A stretch of 64,000 nt of DNA from Pseudomonas azadiae (GCF_019145355.1 NZ_JAHSTY010000002.1:930001-994000); one strand, 5' to 3'. Counted from the stretch's first letter, positions 1 through 9,429 are shown. Notes: generated from the sequence alone by a model not told the origin. A program made the numbers and translations.

Positions 1-146
1 GTTATGGCCGATGTTGATCAACGCCACCACTGACGAACTGCCGATCACGATACCCAGCAGCGCCAGGATCGAACGCTTGCCCAGGGTACGCAGGCTGACG
101 AACGCTTCATGCAGCAGTTGGCTGAGGTTCTGTTCGGCCTGCCGAG

Positions 147-150
<4 letters not shown>
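1..150 (-). CDS. MacB/FtsX-type ABC transporter permease, N-terminal part, cut by window edge
   Basis: Only the first 50 codons are present; the gene runs off the left edge. The protein starts MTRQAEQNLSQLLHEAFVSL and continues through an arginine-containing stretch into a hydrophobic segment (SILALLGIVIGSSSVVAL), the usual cytoplasmic leader plus first membrane helix of MacB-type permeases. Its ATG overlaps the stop of the upstream ATPase gene by four bases (ATGA), so the two are translationally coupled. By family, such permeases work with a periplasmic adaptor and an outer-membrane channel to export peptides, macrolides or siderophores. The substrate cannot be judged from this fragment. Confidence 0.85.
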
Positions 151-851
<701 letters not shown>

Positions 852-1212
852 GAATACGCCTTCACTTTTTCACGCCGCCGTCCTTTTCCCTGTAAAGCCT
901 TGTAACAAGTGCAGGGAGGGGTCTGGTAGAGATGACGGAACGCTTTCGTTTCTTGTTTTTAAAATATTGTTTGAATACTAACCGCGTTCCAGTCGCTTCG
1001 CCAGCCGTCCATATAGAGCGGTTTTATCGCTGCGAAGCGCTCGCGCAAAGAAGGTTCTGACGGGGCAGGCGAGCGCCAGGCGATCACCCTTGATAAGCCC
1101 GCTGGCCAAGGCTTGGCATTAAATGACGCGGTGTCATTGCTTGCTTTCGCCCGACAGTCCCGGTATAAAAAATCAAATTATTTTTTTAAACAATTTTTCC
1201 CGTGGATTCCCT
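852..1212. other. Intergenic region between divergent ABC operon and tetR
   Basis: These 361 bases separate two divergently transcribed units and hold their promoters. The part just upstream of the TetR gene is AT-rich (about 1160-1200), which suits a promoter. I see no further gene, RNA gene or convincing operator palindrome. The regulator may control the ABC genes because of the divergent arrangement, but that is inference only. Confidence 0.4.
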
Positions 1213-1944
1213 ATGGTCGCGAAGAAAGTCAGCGCTCCGAACATTACCAAGACTCGATTGCTGGATGCGACAGAAGCGCTCTTCATCAAGTATGGATACG
1301 ACGCGGTTTTGTTGCGGCAGATTACCGAGCGCGCCCAAGTCAACCTGGCCGCGGTGAACTACCACTTCGGGGACAAGGACTCCCTGATGAAGACCCTGCT
1401 GATGCAGCGCCTGGAGCCGCTCAACGAGCAGCGCCTGGAATTGCTCGCACGCTGTGAGGCCGAATCAGACGGCCCGCTGGATTGCGACACCTTGCTCGGT
1501 GTGCTGTTCGCCCCGGCCATGGGCCTGGAACGCAGCGATCCGGGCAGTGGCGAAGGGCGTTCTTTCATCCGTTTCCTCGGTCGCGTGTACAGCGACACCT
1601 CGCCGTTTATTCAGGAATACCTCAAGGTCCATTACCAACCGGTGTTCCAGCGCTTTTTCGAAGCCTTTGCCCTGGCCTTGCCGGACCTGCCGCGCAACGA
1701 GCTGGGGGTGCGCCTGCAATTTGCCCTCAAGGCGATTTCCGGCGTGATGGCCGGCACCGAGCTGCGCCTGTTGATGAACTCCATGAGCCTGGGGCGACCG
1801 GCGACGGATGCCGAGGTCATGGCCAAGTTGATCACCCTGGTCTCGGCGGCGATTCGCGTGCCGCAGCAGAGCCCGGAAGCTGAACACGCGTTGGCGAAGG
1901 TGCTGGATACCCAGCGGGCCATTCGCGAGCAAACCTCTCGCTGA
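1213..1944 (+). CDS. TetR/AcrR-family transcriptional regulator
   Basis: A 243-residue one-component repressor. The N-terminal DNA-binding domain contains TRLLDATEALFIKYGYDAV and the recognition-helix region AQVNLAAVNYHFGDKDSL (about residues 41-58), the hallmark of TetR HTH domains. The rest is an all-helical ligand and dimerisation domain resembling the C-terminal type found in PsrA-like regulators. I chose the ATG at 1213 (MVAKKVSAPNITKTRLLD) because it places the HTH at the normal distance from the N-terminus; an upstream in-frame start at 1123 would add 30 unconserved residues. It is divergent from the ABC operon, a common arrangement for a local repressor. The ligand is unknown. Confidence 0.9.
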   Translation: MVAKKVSAPNITKTRLLDATEALFIKYGYDAVLLRQITERAQVNLAAVNYHFGDKDSLMKTLLMQRLEPLNEQRLELLARCEAESDGPLDCDTLLGVLFAPAMGLERSDPGSGEGRSFIRFLGRVYSDTSPFIQEYLKVHYQPVFQRFFEAFALALPDLPRNELGVRLQFALKAISGVMAGTELRLLMNSMSLGRPATDAEVMAKLITLVSAAIRVPQQSPEAEHALAKVLDTQRAIREQTSR

Positions 1945-1950
1945 CAGCTC

Positions 1951-2050
1951 TGTAGGAGCGAGCTTGCTCGCGAAGAACGTCAACGATATCGCGGACATTC
2001 TGGTTAACTGCGGTGACATTGCGTTTTTCGCGAGCAAGCTCGCTCCTACA
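1951..2050. repeat. REP doublet (inverted pair)
   Basis: Two arms of about 23 bases, TGTAGGAGCGAGCTTGCTCG at 1951 and its complement ending at 2050, face each other across about 54 bases. This is the Pseudomonas REPIN arrangement, just downstream of the TetR gene stop. Confidence 0.9.
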
Positions 2051-2072
2051 GTGTTTTGAGTGTTTTGCCGCA

Positions 2073-2103
2073 CAAAAAAAAGCCCGCTGGGGCGGCGGGC
2101 TTG
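2073..2103 (-). terminator. Rho-independent terminator, best on the minus strand
   Basis: A GC stem (AGCCCGC / GCGGGCT) is flanked on the low-coordinate side by eight A residues, giving a strong T-run only when read on the minus strand. On the plus strand the tail is just TTGATG. No minus-strand gene now ends near here; the closest is the FUSC remnant 4.2 kb away. Confidence 0.75.
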
Positions 2104-2323
2104 ATGTGCAACGTTTGTAACGGATGAGGCTTCACATTACGTTTCGGGATGTGAATAAAGCGTGAAAAAAATGGCAAGAAAAAATGTAAGTGTCAGAGCG
2201 GCGTTATGATCGTTGATTGACAGGGTTAACGACCTCCTATCGGAACTGTCATTTCTCACAGGTTACCAACCGCCACCCAGAGGTGTTTGATTTCTTCAGG
2301 CGATTCCGCTCAGGAGAATCACG

Positions 2324-5300
2324 ATGCCCACCACTCCCGTTACTGCAAAAAAAGCCGTTGCAGCCCCCTCAACGGAAAAAAAAGCCGACACCAGAAAGTC
2401 GCAGAAGGTTGTGAAGAAACCGTCAGCTTCAGCGCCGTCTGTGGCGAGTTCAACAGCAGTGCCCGCAAAAAAAAAACGCCCTCCACGCAAACCTGTCAAA
2501 CCGCAGCGGGTTGAGGACCTGGACTCCCCGTATCCGGTGCCCGCGCAGGTCGTACCGGTTCTGGGGGCCGCCTATGGTCTGGGTCGTCGTCATATCGAGG
2601 ATGGACTGACTTACGTCTTCGAGCGCTGGGTTGATTGTAACGTAGGTGATGAGTATGGAGTCCGGATGAACGGCATATTAATGGCGACCGAGCGAGTCAC
2701 CAAGGCCAATGAAGACGATCTACGTTTCTTTCTGGTCATTCCCCGTACGAGCCTGCTGTTGTATTTTGTCGAAGACGTCTTTGGTCAGGTCACCCGGGTC
2801 GCCACCGATTCGATCAGTACGTCAGTACCTCAGCGCATCTTGATTCTGAACACGCTGCCAGGCGGGGAGGGGAACTGTGATGGGACTTATCACCGTGGTC
2901 TGACCTTCGAACTCTCCGACACATTTGTCGATGCTGTCGTCGCCGCTCGTGGTGTAACGGTCACCATCCGAAACTGGGAGAACATGCGGGTCAATGACCT
3001 GGTGATGTTTTTCTGGGGTGGGGAACGCTTTGATGCTCTGCCACCCATCCGTAAAGACCAGGTCGGTCTTGATCTGATTTTTACCATCGACCATGTTTTT
3101 CTGGAGGCTGTGGGAAGCGGCCATTTTGTGGTGCAGTTCTATTTGTATGACGAAGTGCTGGATGTGTCAGGCCCGTGCCATCGGTGGAGCAAGCCGATCT
3201 CGGTCGACGTGGACCTTGACCTGACATTATTGATGGAGGCGGAGATCGTCGAGGCAGATCCCGTTACACAAATCCTTGACGCTGATGCATTGCACAACCT
3301 GCCGGGCACTGCGTCGGTGTTAATTTCCAACCATGATCCAAACTTCATCGCGTCGGATTTCATCCTCTGGAAGGTGTCGGGCACTACCGTGGAGGGCGAG
3401 GAGGTAAGTTACAGCGTTCGTAAACAGGTCCAATTGCGTACCTACAACGATGCTCCGATCTCCAATCCGATTATTCGCTTACTGATCGAGAGCACGATCA
3501 AAATCATGTATTACCGGGAGCGGGGAATGCTGCCTTCCAGGGCTTCCGTCTATACGGTGGCCGGTGCCCGCTACCTATTGCCCAAACCCGATGTGCTTCA
3601 GCGCGAAGGGCCGTTCGTTCCCGCGAATTTACCTTACATGACGGTGGCGATGGCTGACTATCAAGGCAACGCAGGCGATGATTTGCGAGTCGATCTCGTG
3701 GCCGAAAAGCTGGACGGCACTCTGAAGCGCGAATTCAGTCACCGGGCTGCTGGCGCTCACCCGCGTCTTCGTGATTTTTTGAACGCGCTGTATGCGCCCT
3801 TTGAAGGGCTGCGCAATACGCGGGTCTATTACAAGGTGACGGGCCCGGCGACTGTACGGGAATCCGCGCGTCGCTACATCCAGATCGGCAAGTCGGCAGC
3901 CACTTTGGTCACACCGCGTATCCAGGAGGCGGATCACAATCGTAATATCGACCCCAACACGATTGGCAGTGTCGCTACCTTTGAGGCGCGCACAGAGTTC
4001 AGGGCCAGCGACGAAGTCATCATCACGTACGTGGGCTCAGTGACGGGAGTCAGCACTGTGCCCTATGTACTCGCGGTGGATTCCAATCCTTTCCTCGCAG
4101 ATATCGCCAGAAAGCTGATCGAGGACAACCTGAACGGCACGCTTCGCGTCAACTATGTGCGTACACGGTTCGGCGTCAGTGAACTGTCCGGGGAGGAGAT
4201 CTACACCATCGGTCAGGCACTGGGCGCATTGTTGTTGCCTGAAGTAGTGGAAGCGACGACGGCGCCTGATGAACTTGATCCGCGCCGGGTTGTGCTTGCC
4301 GGGGCCACGGTGCGGTGTCGCTATGACGAGCCCAGGGACGGTGACAAAGTGGAAGTATGCTGGTGTGGCCTGGCAGGTGGTGGAACCCACTTTGAAACCA
4401 GGGACGCCAACAGCGGCGACCCTCATGTCGACGTCACTGTTCCGCCTGAAGCCATTGGCTACAATATTCACCCCTTCGGCCGTAATATCGCTGTTTCGTT
4501 CAAGGTGATTCGCAATGGTTTTCCCAACGACTCACCGGTGCTTACACTGAAGCTGCTCACCCTGTCTCATGTGCCTGGCGCAACGATCGATAGCATCGGT
4601 GACAGCGCCATTCTTGAGATTCCCCGGCTGAATGACCTTGACCAGACGCGAGTCTTGCCCTGGCCCTGTGCTGCGGTTGGACAACGCATGTATCTGCGCT
4701 ACAAAGGCACGTTTAAGGGGGATATGCCTTATGAGGAAGACACGTTCGTGGCGCGTGCCGCGACGCTTGCGGACGTAATGGCCGGGCCTGCGCCTTACAC
4801 GCCCGTCGGCAGGCTGAGTAATTTGAAAGAGTGGACGGCCCTGACAATTGAGTTTGGCGTGACGTTCAATCACAGCAGTGATACCGACGAAATCGTATGG
4901 TTCGACACGCGTCGCCATATGGTCCAGACCGAACCCAACATATTTCCCCGTACGGAAACCAAGTACTCGACTCCGCCCAGTGGTTCGGAGGTGATCATTC
5001 ACCCCCTGACCGTTGAAAACAAATGCCAGGTGCTGGTGACCTACCCCAATATGAATCAGGGTGGGACGGATATGATCACCTTGTGGTGGATACTTGCGGA
5101 CGGTACGCCGATTGAGATCGGTACTCTACCAGGCCTGGCGGGTGGTACGGTCACCTTCAATGTCGGCAATGACGTGGTTGGGCGGAGTATCTTCAGTACG
5201 ATCCAGCTGCAGTACGAAGTAATTTTGGGGCGCGGCGGGGACGGTTCTTCGGACGTGCAAAAAGTGCATGTGCAGGCGATTCCACAGGGTAGCTTGCCAA

Positions 5301-6211
5301 GAGCCTTAATCAATCGAATTGCCCATGGTGGGAGCATAAACCCTGCCGGCTTGACGAGCGACGCGATGCTGGCAATGGCCAAGTGGGCTTATAGCGGTAA
5401 AGACCAGTTTGCCTGGCTGAAGCTTTCGGCCCCCGGAGCGACCCCGCAGGATCTGTTGGTCGCGCACAGTGTGACGGCAAATGAAGCGGCTAACGGTTTC
5501 GCGAATATTCGCGTGCTGCGCAGTTGGCTGCTGTCCATCCCGAACAATCGTACCTTGACGGTTACGCCCCACATTAACTTCGCCAAACAGGCTGACAAGT
5601 CCAGGGCAGTGGCCTTTCCTTCGACTCAGTATCAGATCAACACCACTACAGCGCTGGTCTTCAACGCGTCCCCGGTTTACCTGGACCGGCAGACTTACTT
5701 GCTCGCTGGCTCTAACGTGTTTCCGGCGTTTGGGCCGGGTAACCAGGTGCAGCATCAGGCGTCGGGAGGAACACGGCCTTACACCTATTCAGGGTCCAAC
5801 GGCAGCGTAATTCATGTGAACAGTGGGTCGGGGCTGGTACAGGTGCGTGGGAACGGTTCTGCGGTAGTCAGCGTTCGTGACTCATCCGTGCCGGCCCAGA
5901 CGCGCAGCTACACCGTCGTCGTCAGAGGTGTAATTTGGGTCCAGGGGTTAGGCAGAAATACATTTGGCAATATTCGAGCCGCAGCCAATAACGCCGGAGT
6001 TCGCCTGCCCAGCCTTGATGAAGCTCGCGCCCTGCACGCCGCGTATGGTAATAGCTGGCCGATGGGCTTTGCCAACTATTGGACGGGCACATTATCCCAC
6101 TCGTTCTTTTTCAGTAATTACTATTACACGGTGAACCTCAACACGGGAGAAACGCTGACGGGCAAGGACAGCGTCGTTGGCGATCACTGCAATGGTGTCG
6201 GGCTCAGGTAG
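2324..6211 (+). CDS. Giant Ig-like repeat protein with Big2-like domain and intimin/invasin-like C-type lectin tip
   Basis: A 1295-residue protein of unknown function. Residues 1-65 are a Lys/Ala/Pro/Ser-rich, disordered, strongly basic tail with no hydrophobic signal peptide. From about 70 to 1100 come successive beta-rich blocks of roughly 110-150 residues with recurrent patterns such as GD.V...W.G, typical of Ig-like adhesin modules. Residues about 1105-1195 look like a Big2 domain (GGTRPYTYSGSNGSVIHV). The last 97 resemble the C-type-lectin tip of intimin/invasin proteins: RLPSLDEARALHAAYG, YWTGT, YYYTVNLNTG. The start is fixed by AGGAG 8-10 bases before ATG. Codon use is less GC-biased than in its neighbours. 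There is no beta-barrel translocator and no neighbouring secretion gene. An adhesin or cell-surface role is inferred from the domains only. Confidence 0.75.
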   Translation: MPTTPVTAKKAVAAPSTEKKADTRKSQKVVKKPSASAPSVASSTAVPAKKKRPPRKPVKPQRVEDLDSPYPVPAQVVPVLGAAYGLGRRHIEDGLTYVFERWVDCNVGDEYGVRMNGILMATERVTKANEDDLRFFLVIPRTSLLLYFVEDVFGQVTRVATDSISTSVPQRILILNTLPGGEGNCDGTYHRGLTFELSDTFVDAVVAARGVTVTIRNWENMRVNDLVMFFWGGERFDALPPIRKDQVGLDLIFTIDHVFLEAVGSGHFVVQFYLYDEVLDVSGPCHRWSKPISVDVDLDLTLLMEAEIVEADPVTQILDADALHNLPGTASVLISNHDPNFIASDFILWKVSGTTVEGEEVSYSVRKQVQLRTYNDAPISNPIIRLLIESTIKIMYYRERGMLPSRASVYTVAGARYLLPKPDVLQREGPFVPANLPYMTVAMADYQGNAGDDLRVDLVAEKLDGTLKREFSHRAAGAHPRLRDFLNALYAPFEGLRNTRVYYKVTGPATVRESARRYIQIGKSAATLVTPRIQEADHNRNIDPNTIGSVATFEARTEFRASDEVIITYVGSVTGVSTVPYVLAVDSNPFLADIARKLIEDNLNGTLRVNYVRTRFGVSELSGEEIYTIGQALGALLLPEVVEATTAPDELDPRRVVLAGATVRCRYDEPRDGDKVEVCWCGLAGGGTHFETRDANSGDPHVDVTVPPEAIGYNIHPFGRNIAVSFKVIRNGFPNDSPVLTLKLLTLSHVPGATIDSIGDSAILEIPRLNDLDQTRVLPWPCAAVGQRMYLRYKGTFKGDMPYEEDTFVARAATLADVMAGPAPYTPVGRLSNLKEWTALTIEFGVTFNHSSDTDEIVWFDTRRHMVQTEPNIFPRTETKYSTPPSGSEVIIHPLTVENKCQVLVTYPNMNQGGTDMITLWWILADGTPIEIGTLPGLAGGTVTFNVGNDVVGRSIFSTIQLQYEVILGRGGDGSSDVQKVHVQAIPQGSLPRALINRIAHGGSINPAGLTSDAMLAMAKWAYSGKDQFAWLKLSAPGATPQDLLVAHSVTANEAANGFANIRVLRSWLLSIPNNRTLTVTPHINFAKQADKSRAVAFPSTQYQINTTTALVFNASPVYLDRQTYLLAGSNVFPAFGPGNQVQHQASGGTRPYTYSGSNGSVIHVNSGSGLVQVRGNGSAVVSVRDSSVPAQTRSYTVVVRGVIWVQGLGRNTFGNIRAAANNAGVRLPSLDEARALHAAYGNSWPMGFANYWTGTLSHSFFFSNYYYTVNLNTGETLTGKDSVVGDHCNGVGLR
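2347..2476 (+). repeat. Three poly-A tracts (7, 8 and 10 bases) inside the start of the giant gene
   Basis: Uninterrupted A runs lie at 2347-2353 (7), 2376-2383 (8) and 2467-2476 (10), all within lysine codons of the basic N-terminal tail. Such runs are rare in this GC-rich genome and are favourable sites for polymerase slippage. Confidence 0.85.
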
Positions 6212-6230
6212 GCTCGCACACCGGGAGAGG

Positions 6231-6266
6231 AACGGGAGGGTCTCAGGGTGAGCCGCTCCCGTTTTT
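6231..6266 (+). terminator. Rho-independent terminator after the giant repeat protein gene
   Basis: An AACGGGAG / CTCCCGTT stem with a loop of about 17 bases is followed by a T-run, 20 bases after the stop codon at 6211. Confidence 0.85.
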
Positions 6267-6343
6267 ATCTGGACGCGTGCTATGTCAAATTTTCCATCGG
6301 TTTGCATTGCGCCTCGCGCCATCGCCTGTTCATCTCGCGGATC

Positions 6344-6646
6344 GGCATACAGCGGCAGGGCAAAGGAAAATGCCAGGGCCAGGGCGATGCCGATCAGGAT
6401 ATCCACGGTGCGCCATAACCCACCCGACAGCGGGTTGTCGCCGTGGCCGGCGACGAATACGGTGATCGCCGACAACAGCGCGGTGTACCCGCCCTTGCCG
6501 ATGGCGCGATAGGAAAAGAACCCGCACACCACCGACATCAGCAGGTAGGTCAAAAGCGGTTGGCCGACGTAGGTTCCTGTACCGTCAGCAGCACGGCGGT
6601 AGGGGGCGAGCAGGGGGCGTAACAGGCGCCGGGCGAAGAAGGGCAT
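6344..6646 (-). pseudogene. Remnant of a FUSC (YccS-like) aromatic-acid/efflux membrane protein gene
   Basis: The first 101 codons of a minus-strand frame from the ATG at 6646 are recognisably FUSC family: N-terminal RRLLRPLLAPYRR, then PLLTYLLMSVVCGFFSYRAI, GGYTALLSAITVF, VAGHGDNP, GLWRTVDILIGIALALAF and FALPLYA. Two losses are visible. First, the N-terminal motif joins almost directly to the later membrane segments, so about 60 or more residues with several helices are missing. Second, homology stops at FALPLYA and the frame continues into unrelated sequence, reading through the terminator of the neighbouring giant gene. Intact family members are far longer and need many membrane helices, so this is a non-functional remnant left by deletion when the region was rearranged. 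Confidence 0.8.
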
Positions 6647-6674
6647 CGATAAGAAGGGTGGTCTCGGTCTGAAT

Positions 6675-6763
6675 TGTGGGAGCGGGCTTGCTCGCGATAG
6701 CGGTGGATCAGTCAGCCCCTGTGTGACTGAAAAACCGGATTCGCGATCAAGCCCGCTCCCACA
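6675..6763. repeat. REP doublet (GAGCGGGCTTGCTCGCGA class)
   Basis: TGTGGGAGCGGGCTTGCTCG at 6675 and its complement ending at 6763 form an inverted pair. It lies between the FUSC remnant and the dehydrogenase gene. Confidence 0.9.
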
Positions 6764-6781
6764 TTTTGCTCTGTGGTGTTT

Positions 6782-8398
6782 TTAGAAAATGTAGTCGGTG
6801 GTCAGGAAACTCGAATCGCGGTTGCGCAATATGTCACTGACCAGCGCCTTGTTGCTCTCCTGGAACTTGGTGGCCACCAGGGTGCGGATCGAGAACACGC
6901 GCAACGCGTCATGTACCGACAGCGTGCCCTCGGCCGAGTTCTTGCGCCCGTTGAACGGGAAGGTGTCCGGGCCGCGCTGGCACTGGGCGTTGATGTTGAT
7001 CCGGCCGACCTGGTTGGCGAAGGTGTCCACCAGGCGCCCGATGACTTGCGGGTTGGTGCCGAAGAGGCTCAGTTGCTGGCCGAAATCGGAGTCCAGCACA
7101 TAGTCGATCACCTTGTCCAAATCACGGTAGGGCACGATCGGGACCACCGGGCCGAACTGTTCCTCGTGGTACACGCGCATTTGCGGGTTCACTGGGTACA
7201 GCACCGCCGGGTAGAAGAACGAACCGCGGCTTTCTCCGCCATGGTCATTCACCACCCTGGCGCCGTGCTGCGCCGCATCGGCCACCAACGCGTTGAGGTA
7301 ATCCACCTTGCCCACTTCGGGCAGGGGCGTCAGCGCCACGCCGTCGTCCCAGGGCATGCCGGGTTTGAGCGTGGCGAGCTTGGTGTTGAATTTCTGGATA
7401 AACGACTCGACCACGTCTTCGTGCACGAACAGGATCTTCAAGGCGGTGCAGCGCTGGCCGTTGAACGACAAGGAACCGGTGAGGGCTTCGCTGACGGCAT
7501 TGTCCAGGTCCACCTCGGGCAGCACGATGCCGGGGTTTTTCGCATCCAGGCCCAGCGCCGCGCGCAGGCGGTGCGGCTTGGGGTGCAGTTTCTTCAGGTC
7601 GCTGGCGGCCTTGTTGGTGCCGATAAACGCGAAGATGTCGATCTTGCCGCTGGCCATCAGCGCGCTGACGGTTTCGCGGCCGCTGCCGTAGATCACGTTG
7701 ATCACCCCGGCGGGGAAGCTGTCGCGGAACGCTTCCAGCAATGGGCGAATCAGCAGCACGCCGAGTTTGGCCGGCTTGAACACCACGGTGTTGCCCATGA
7801 TCAACGCCGGGATCAGCGTGGTGAAGGTTTCGTTCAGCGGGTAGTTGTAGGGGCCCATGCACAAGGCCACGCCCATCGGTACGCGGCGGATCTGGCCGAG
7901 GGTGTCCTGTTCCAGCTCGAAGCGGCTGCTGCGGCGGTCGAGTTCCTTCAGGGCATTGATGGTGTCGGTGATGTAGTCGCAGGTACGGTCGAATTCTTTC
8001 TGGGAGTCCTTGAAGTTCTTGCCGATTTCCCACATCAGCAGCTTGACCACCGCGTCGCGCTGTTCACGCATGCGTCTTAAAAAGGCCTCGACGTGCTGAA
8101 TGCGTTCCACCACGCGCATCGTCGGCCATTCACCCTGGCCGCGGTCATAGGCGCGCACGGCGGCGTCTAGAGCCGTGAGGGCCGTCTCGGCATCCAGCAG
8201 TGGCGTGCTGCCGATATGCACGCGCTCGTCGCCCAGTTGCACCGGGCTTTGCACGTTCGCCAGCGGCCCGTTCCATATCCGCAGTTGGCCGTCGACCAGG
8301 TAATCGCGTTGTTCAATCGGCGCTCCGAGTTTGAATTGCGCCGGAATGTCGGCGGTCGAGGCGGGAAACAGCTGGGCGAGCAGGTTGCTGGTGGTCAT
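6782..8398 (-). CDS. Aldehyde dehydrogenase family protein, probable NADP-dependent glyceraldehyde-3-phosphate dehydrogenase (GapN-like)
   Basis: A 538-residue ALDH-superfamily enzyme. The fold is clear: cofactor and anion-site segment MGPYNYPLNE (Asn185), FKPAK near 207-211, and catalytic Cys317 in SFNGQRCTA. In Pseudomonas this long family is annotated as non-phosphorylating GAPDH, oxidising glyceraldehyde 3-phosphate to 3-phosphoglycerate with NADP. The usual ELGGK motif with the general-base Glu reads GLDAK (residues 283-287), so the base is absent or placed elsewhere. I chose the ATG at 8398 (MTTSNLLAQLF), preceded by AGGGGT; a longer frame to 8449 lacks support. It appears to be a single-gene unit. 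The substrate assignment is by family resemblance. Confidence 0.8.
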   Translation of the reverse strand: MTTSNLLAQLFPASTADIPAQFKLGAPIEQRDYLVDGQLRIWNGPLANVQSPVQLGDERVHIGSTPLLDAETALTALDAAVRAYDRGQGEWPTMRVVERIQHVEAFLRRMREQRDAVVKLLMWEIGKNFKDSQKEFDRTCDYITDTINALKELDRRSSRFELEQDTLGQIRRVPMGVALCMGPYNYPLNETFTTLIPALIMGNTVVFKPAKLGVLLIRPLLEAFRDSFPAGVINVIYGSGRETVSALMASGKIDIFAFIGTNKAASDLKKLHPKPHRLRAALGLDAKNPGIVLPEVDLDNAVSEALTGSLSFNGQRCTALKILFVHEDVVESFIQKFNTKLATLKPGMPWDDGVALTPLPEVGKVDYLNALVADAAQHGARVVNDHGGESRGSFFYPAVLYPVNPQMRVYHEEQFGPVVPIVPYRDLDKVIDYVLDSDFGQQLSLFGTNPQVIGRLVDTFANQVGRININAQCQRGPDTFPFNGRKNSAEGTLSVHDALRVFSIRTLVATKFQESNKALVSDILRNRDSSFLTTDYIF

Positions 8399-8535
8399 GT
8401 CGCTACCCCTGGAATAGTTGCAAAACATGACTAGAGAGTCGCCCAACACGCGGCTTCATGGCAAGGCTTGCGCGCTTTCTTATGCGCCCCACGGTGGGCT
8501 TGGGTAAACTGCGCGGCTTTCTTGAAGGAGTTCAC

Positions 8536-9429
8536 ATGAGTCAGTACCAGCCGGGCATTCTTGCCGCACCGGTGCCGTTGCAGGCACGCCATCTGTTCTT
8601 TGCCGTGAACTCCCTGGCCGCCGTGCCCGCGGCGCTGGATGCGCTGGTGCAGTTGGCCGATTCGGCGGCGGTGGTCGGTTTTGGCGAACCGCTGGTGAAC
8701 GCACTGGGCGCTCGGATTGAAGGCCTGCGCAGTTTCCCGAGTCTCAGCGGGCCGGGCGCGCACAACCCGTCTACCCAGCAGGCGCTGTGGGTCTGGTTGC
8801 ATGGCGTGGATCGGGGTGAACTGCTGTTGCGCAGCCGTGCATTCGAAAAGGCCCTGGCCCCGGCGTTCCGTCTGGTGCAAATGACCGAGGGCTTCCGCTA
8901 CAAGACCGGCTTCGACCTCACCGACTACGAAGACGGCACCGAGAACCCCCACGACGACGCGGCGGTTGCAGCCGCTCTGACCGCCAGCGGCGCCAGCTTT
9001 GCCGCGATCCAGCAATGGCAGCACGACCTCGACGGTTTCGCCGCGTTGCCGGCGCAAGAGCGCGACCACATCATCGGCCGTCGCCACGGCGACAACGAAG
9101 AACTCGACGACGCCCCCGAGTCCGCCCACACCAAACGTACCGCCCAGGAAAGCTTCACCCCAGAGGCCTTCGTGATACGCCGCTCCATGCCGTGGGCCGA
9201 GAATGGCCAGGCCGGCTTGATGTTTCTCGCGTTCGGCCACTCCTTCGATGCGTTCGAAGCACAACTGCGCCGTATGAGCGGCCTGGAAGACGGGATTGTC
9301 GATGGCTTGTACCGCATCAGCACACCCTTGACCGGCGGTTACTACTGGTGCCCGCCGTTGAAGGACGGGCACTTGGACCTGCGCGCGATGTTCATTCCGC
9401 GAGGACCTGGCTACTTGGCCGGGCAGTGA
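8536..9429 (+). CDS. DyP-type heme peroxidase, YfeX-like
   Basis: A 297-residue cytosolic dye-decolourising peroxidase with no signal peptide. Diagnostic residues are the GxxDG-type motif DYEDGTENP (residues 130-138, catalytic Asp133), the probable heme-ligand His198 in SAHTKR, and an Arg pair at 215-216 before SMPW. By family these use hydrogen peroxide to oxidise aromatic dyes or heme-related substrates; YfeX-like members have been linked to porphyrinogen oxidation. The start at 8536 has a strong AAGGAG seven bases upstream. The gene stands alone between the dehydrogenase and carbonic anhydrase genes, and no encapsulin gene is adjacent. The physiological substrate is not evident. Confidence 0.9.
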   Translation: MSQYQPGILAAPVPLQARHLFFAVNSLAAVPAALDALVQLADSAAVVGFGEPLVNALGARIEGLRSFPSLSGPGAHNPSTQQALWVWLHGVDRGELLLRSRAFEKALAPAFRLVQMTEGFRYKTGFDLTDYEDGTENPHDDAAVAAALTASGASFAAIQQWQHDLDGFAALPAQERDHIIGRRHGDNEELDDAPESAHTKRTAQESFTPEAFVIRRSMPWAENGQAGLMFLAFGHSFDAFEAQLRRMSGLEDGIVDGLYRISTPLTGGYYWCPPLKDGHLDLRAMFIPRGPGYLAGQ

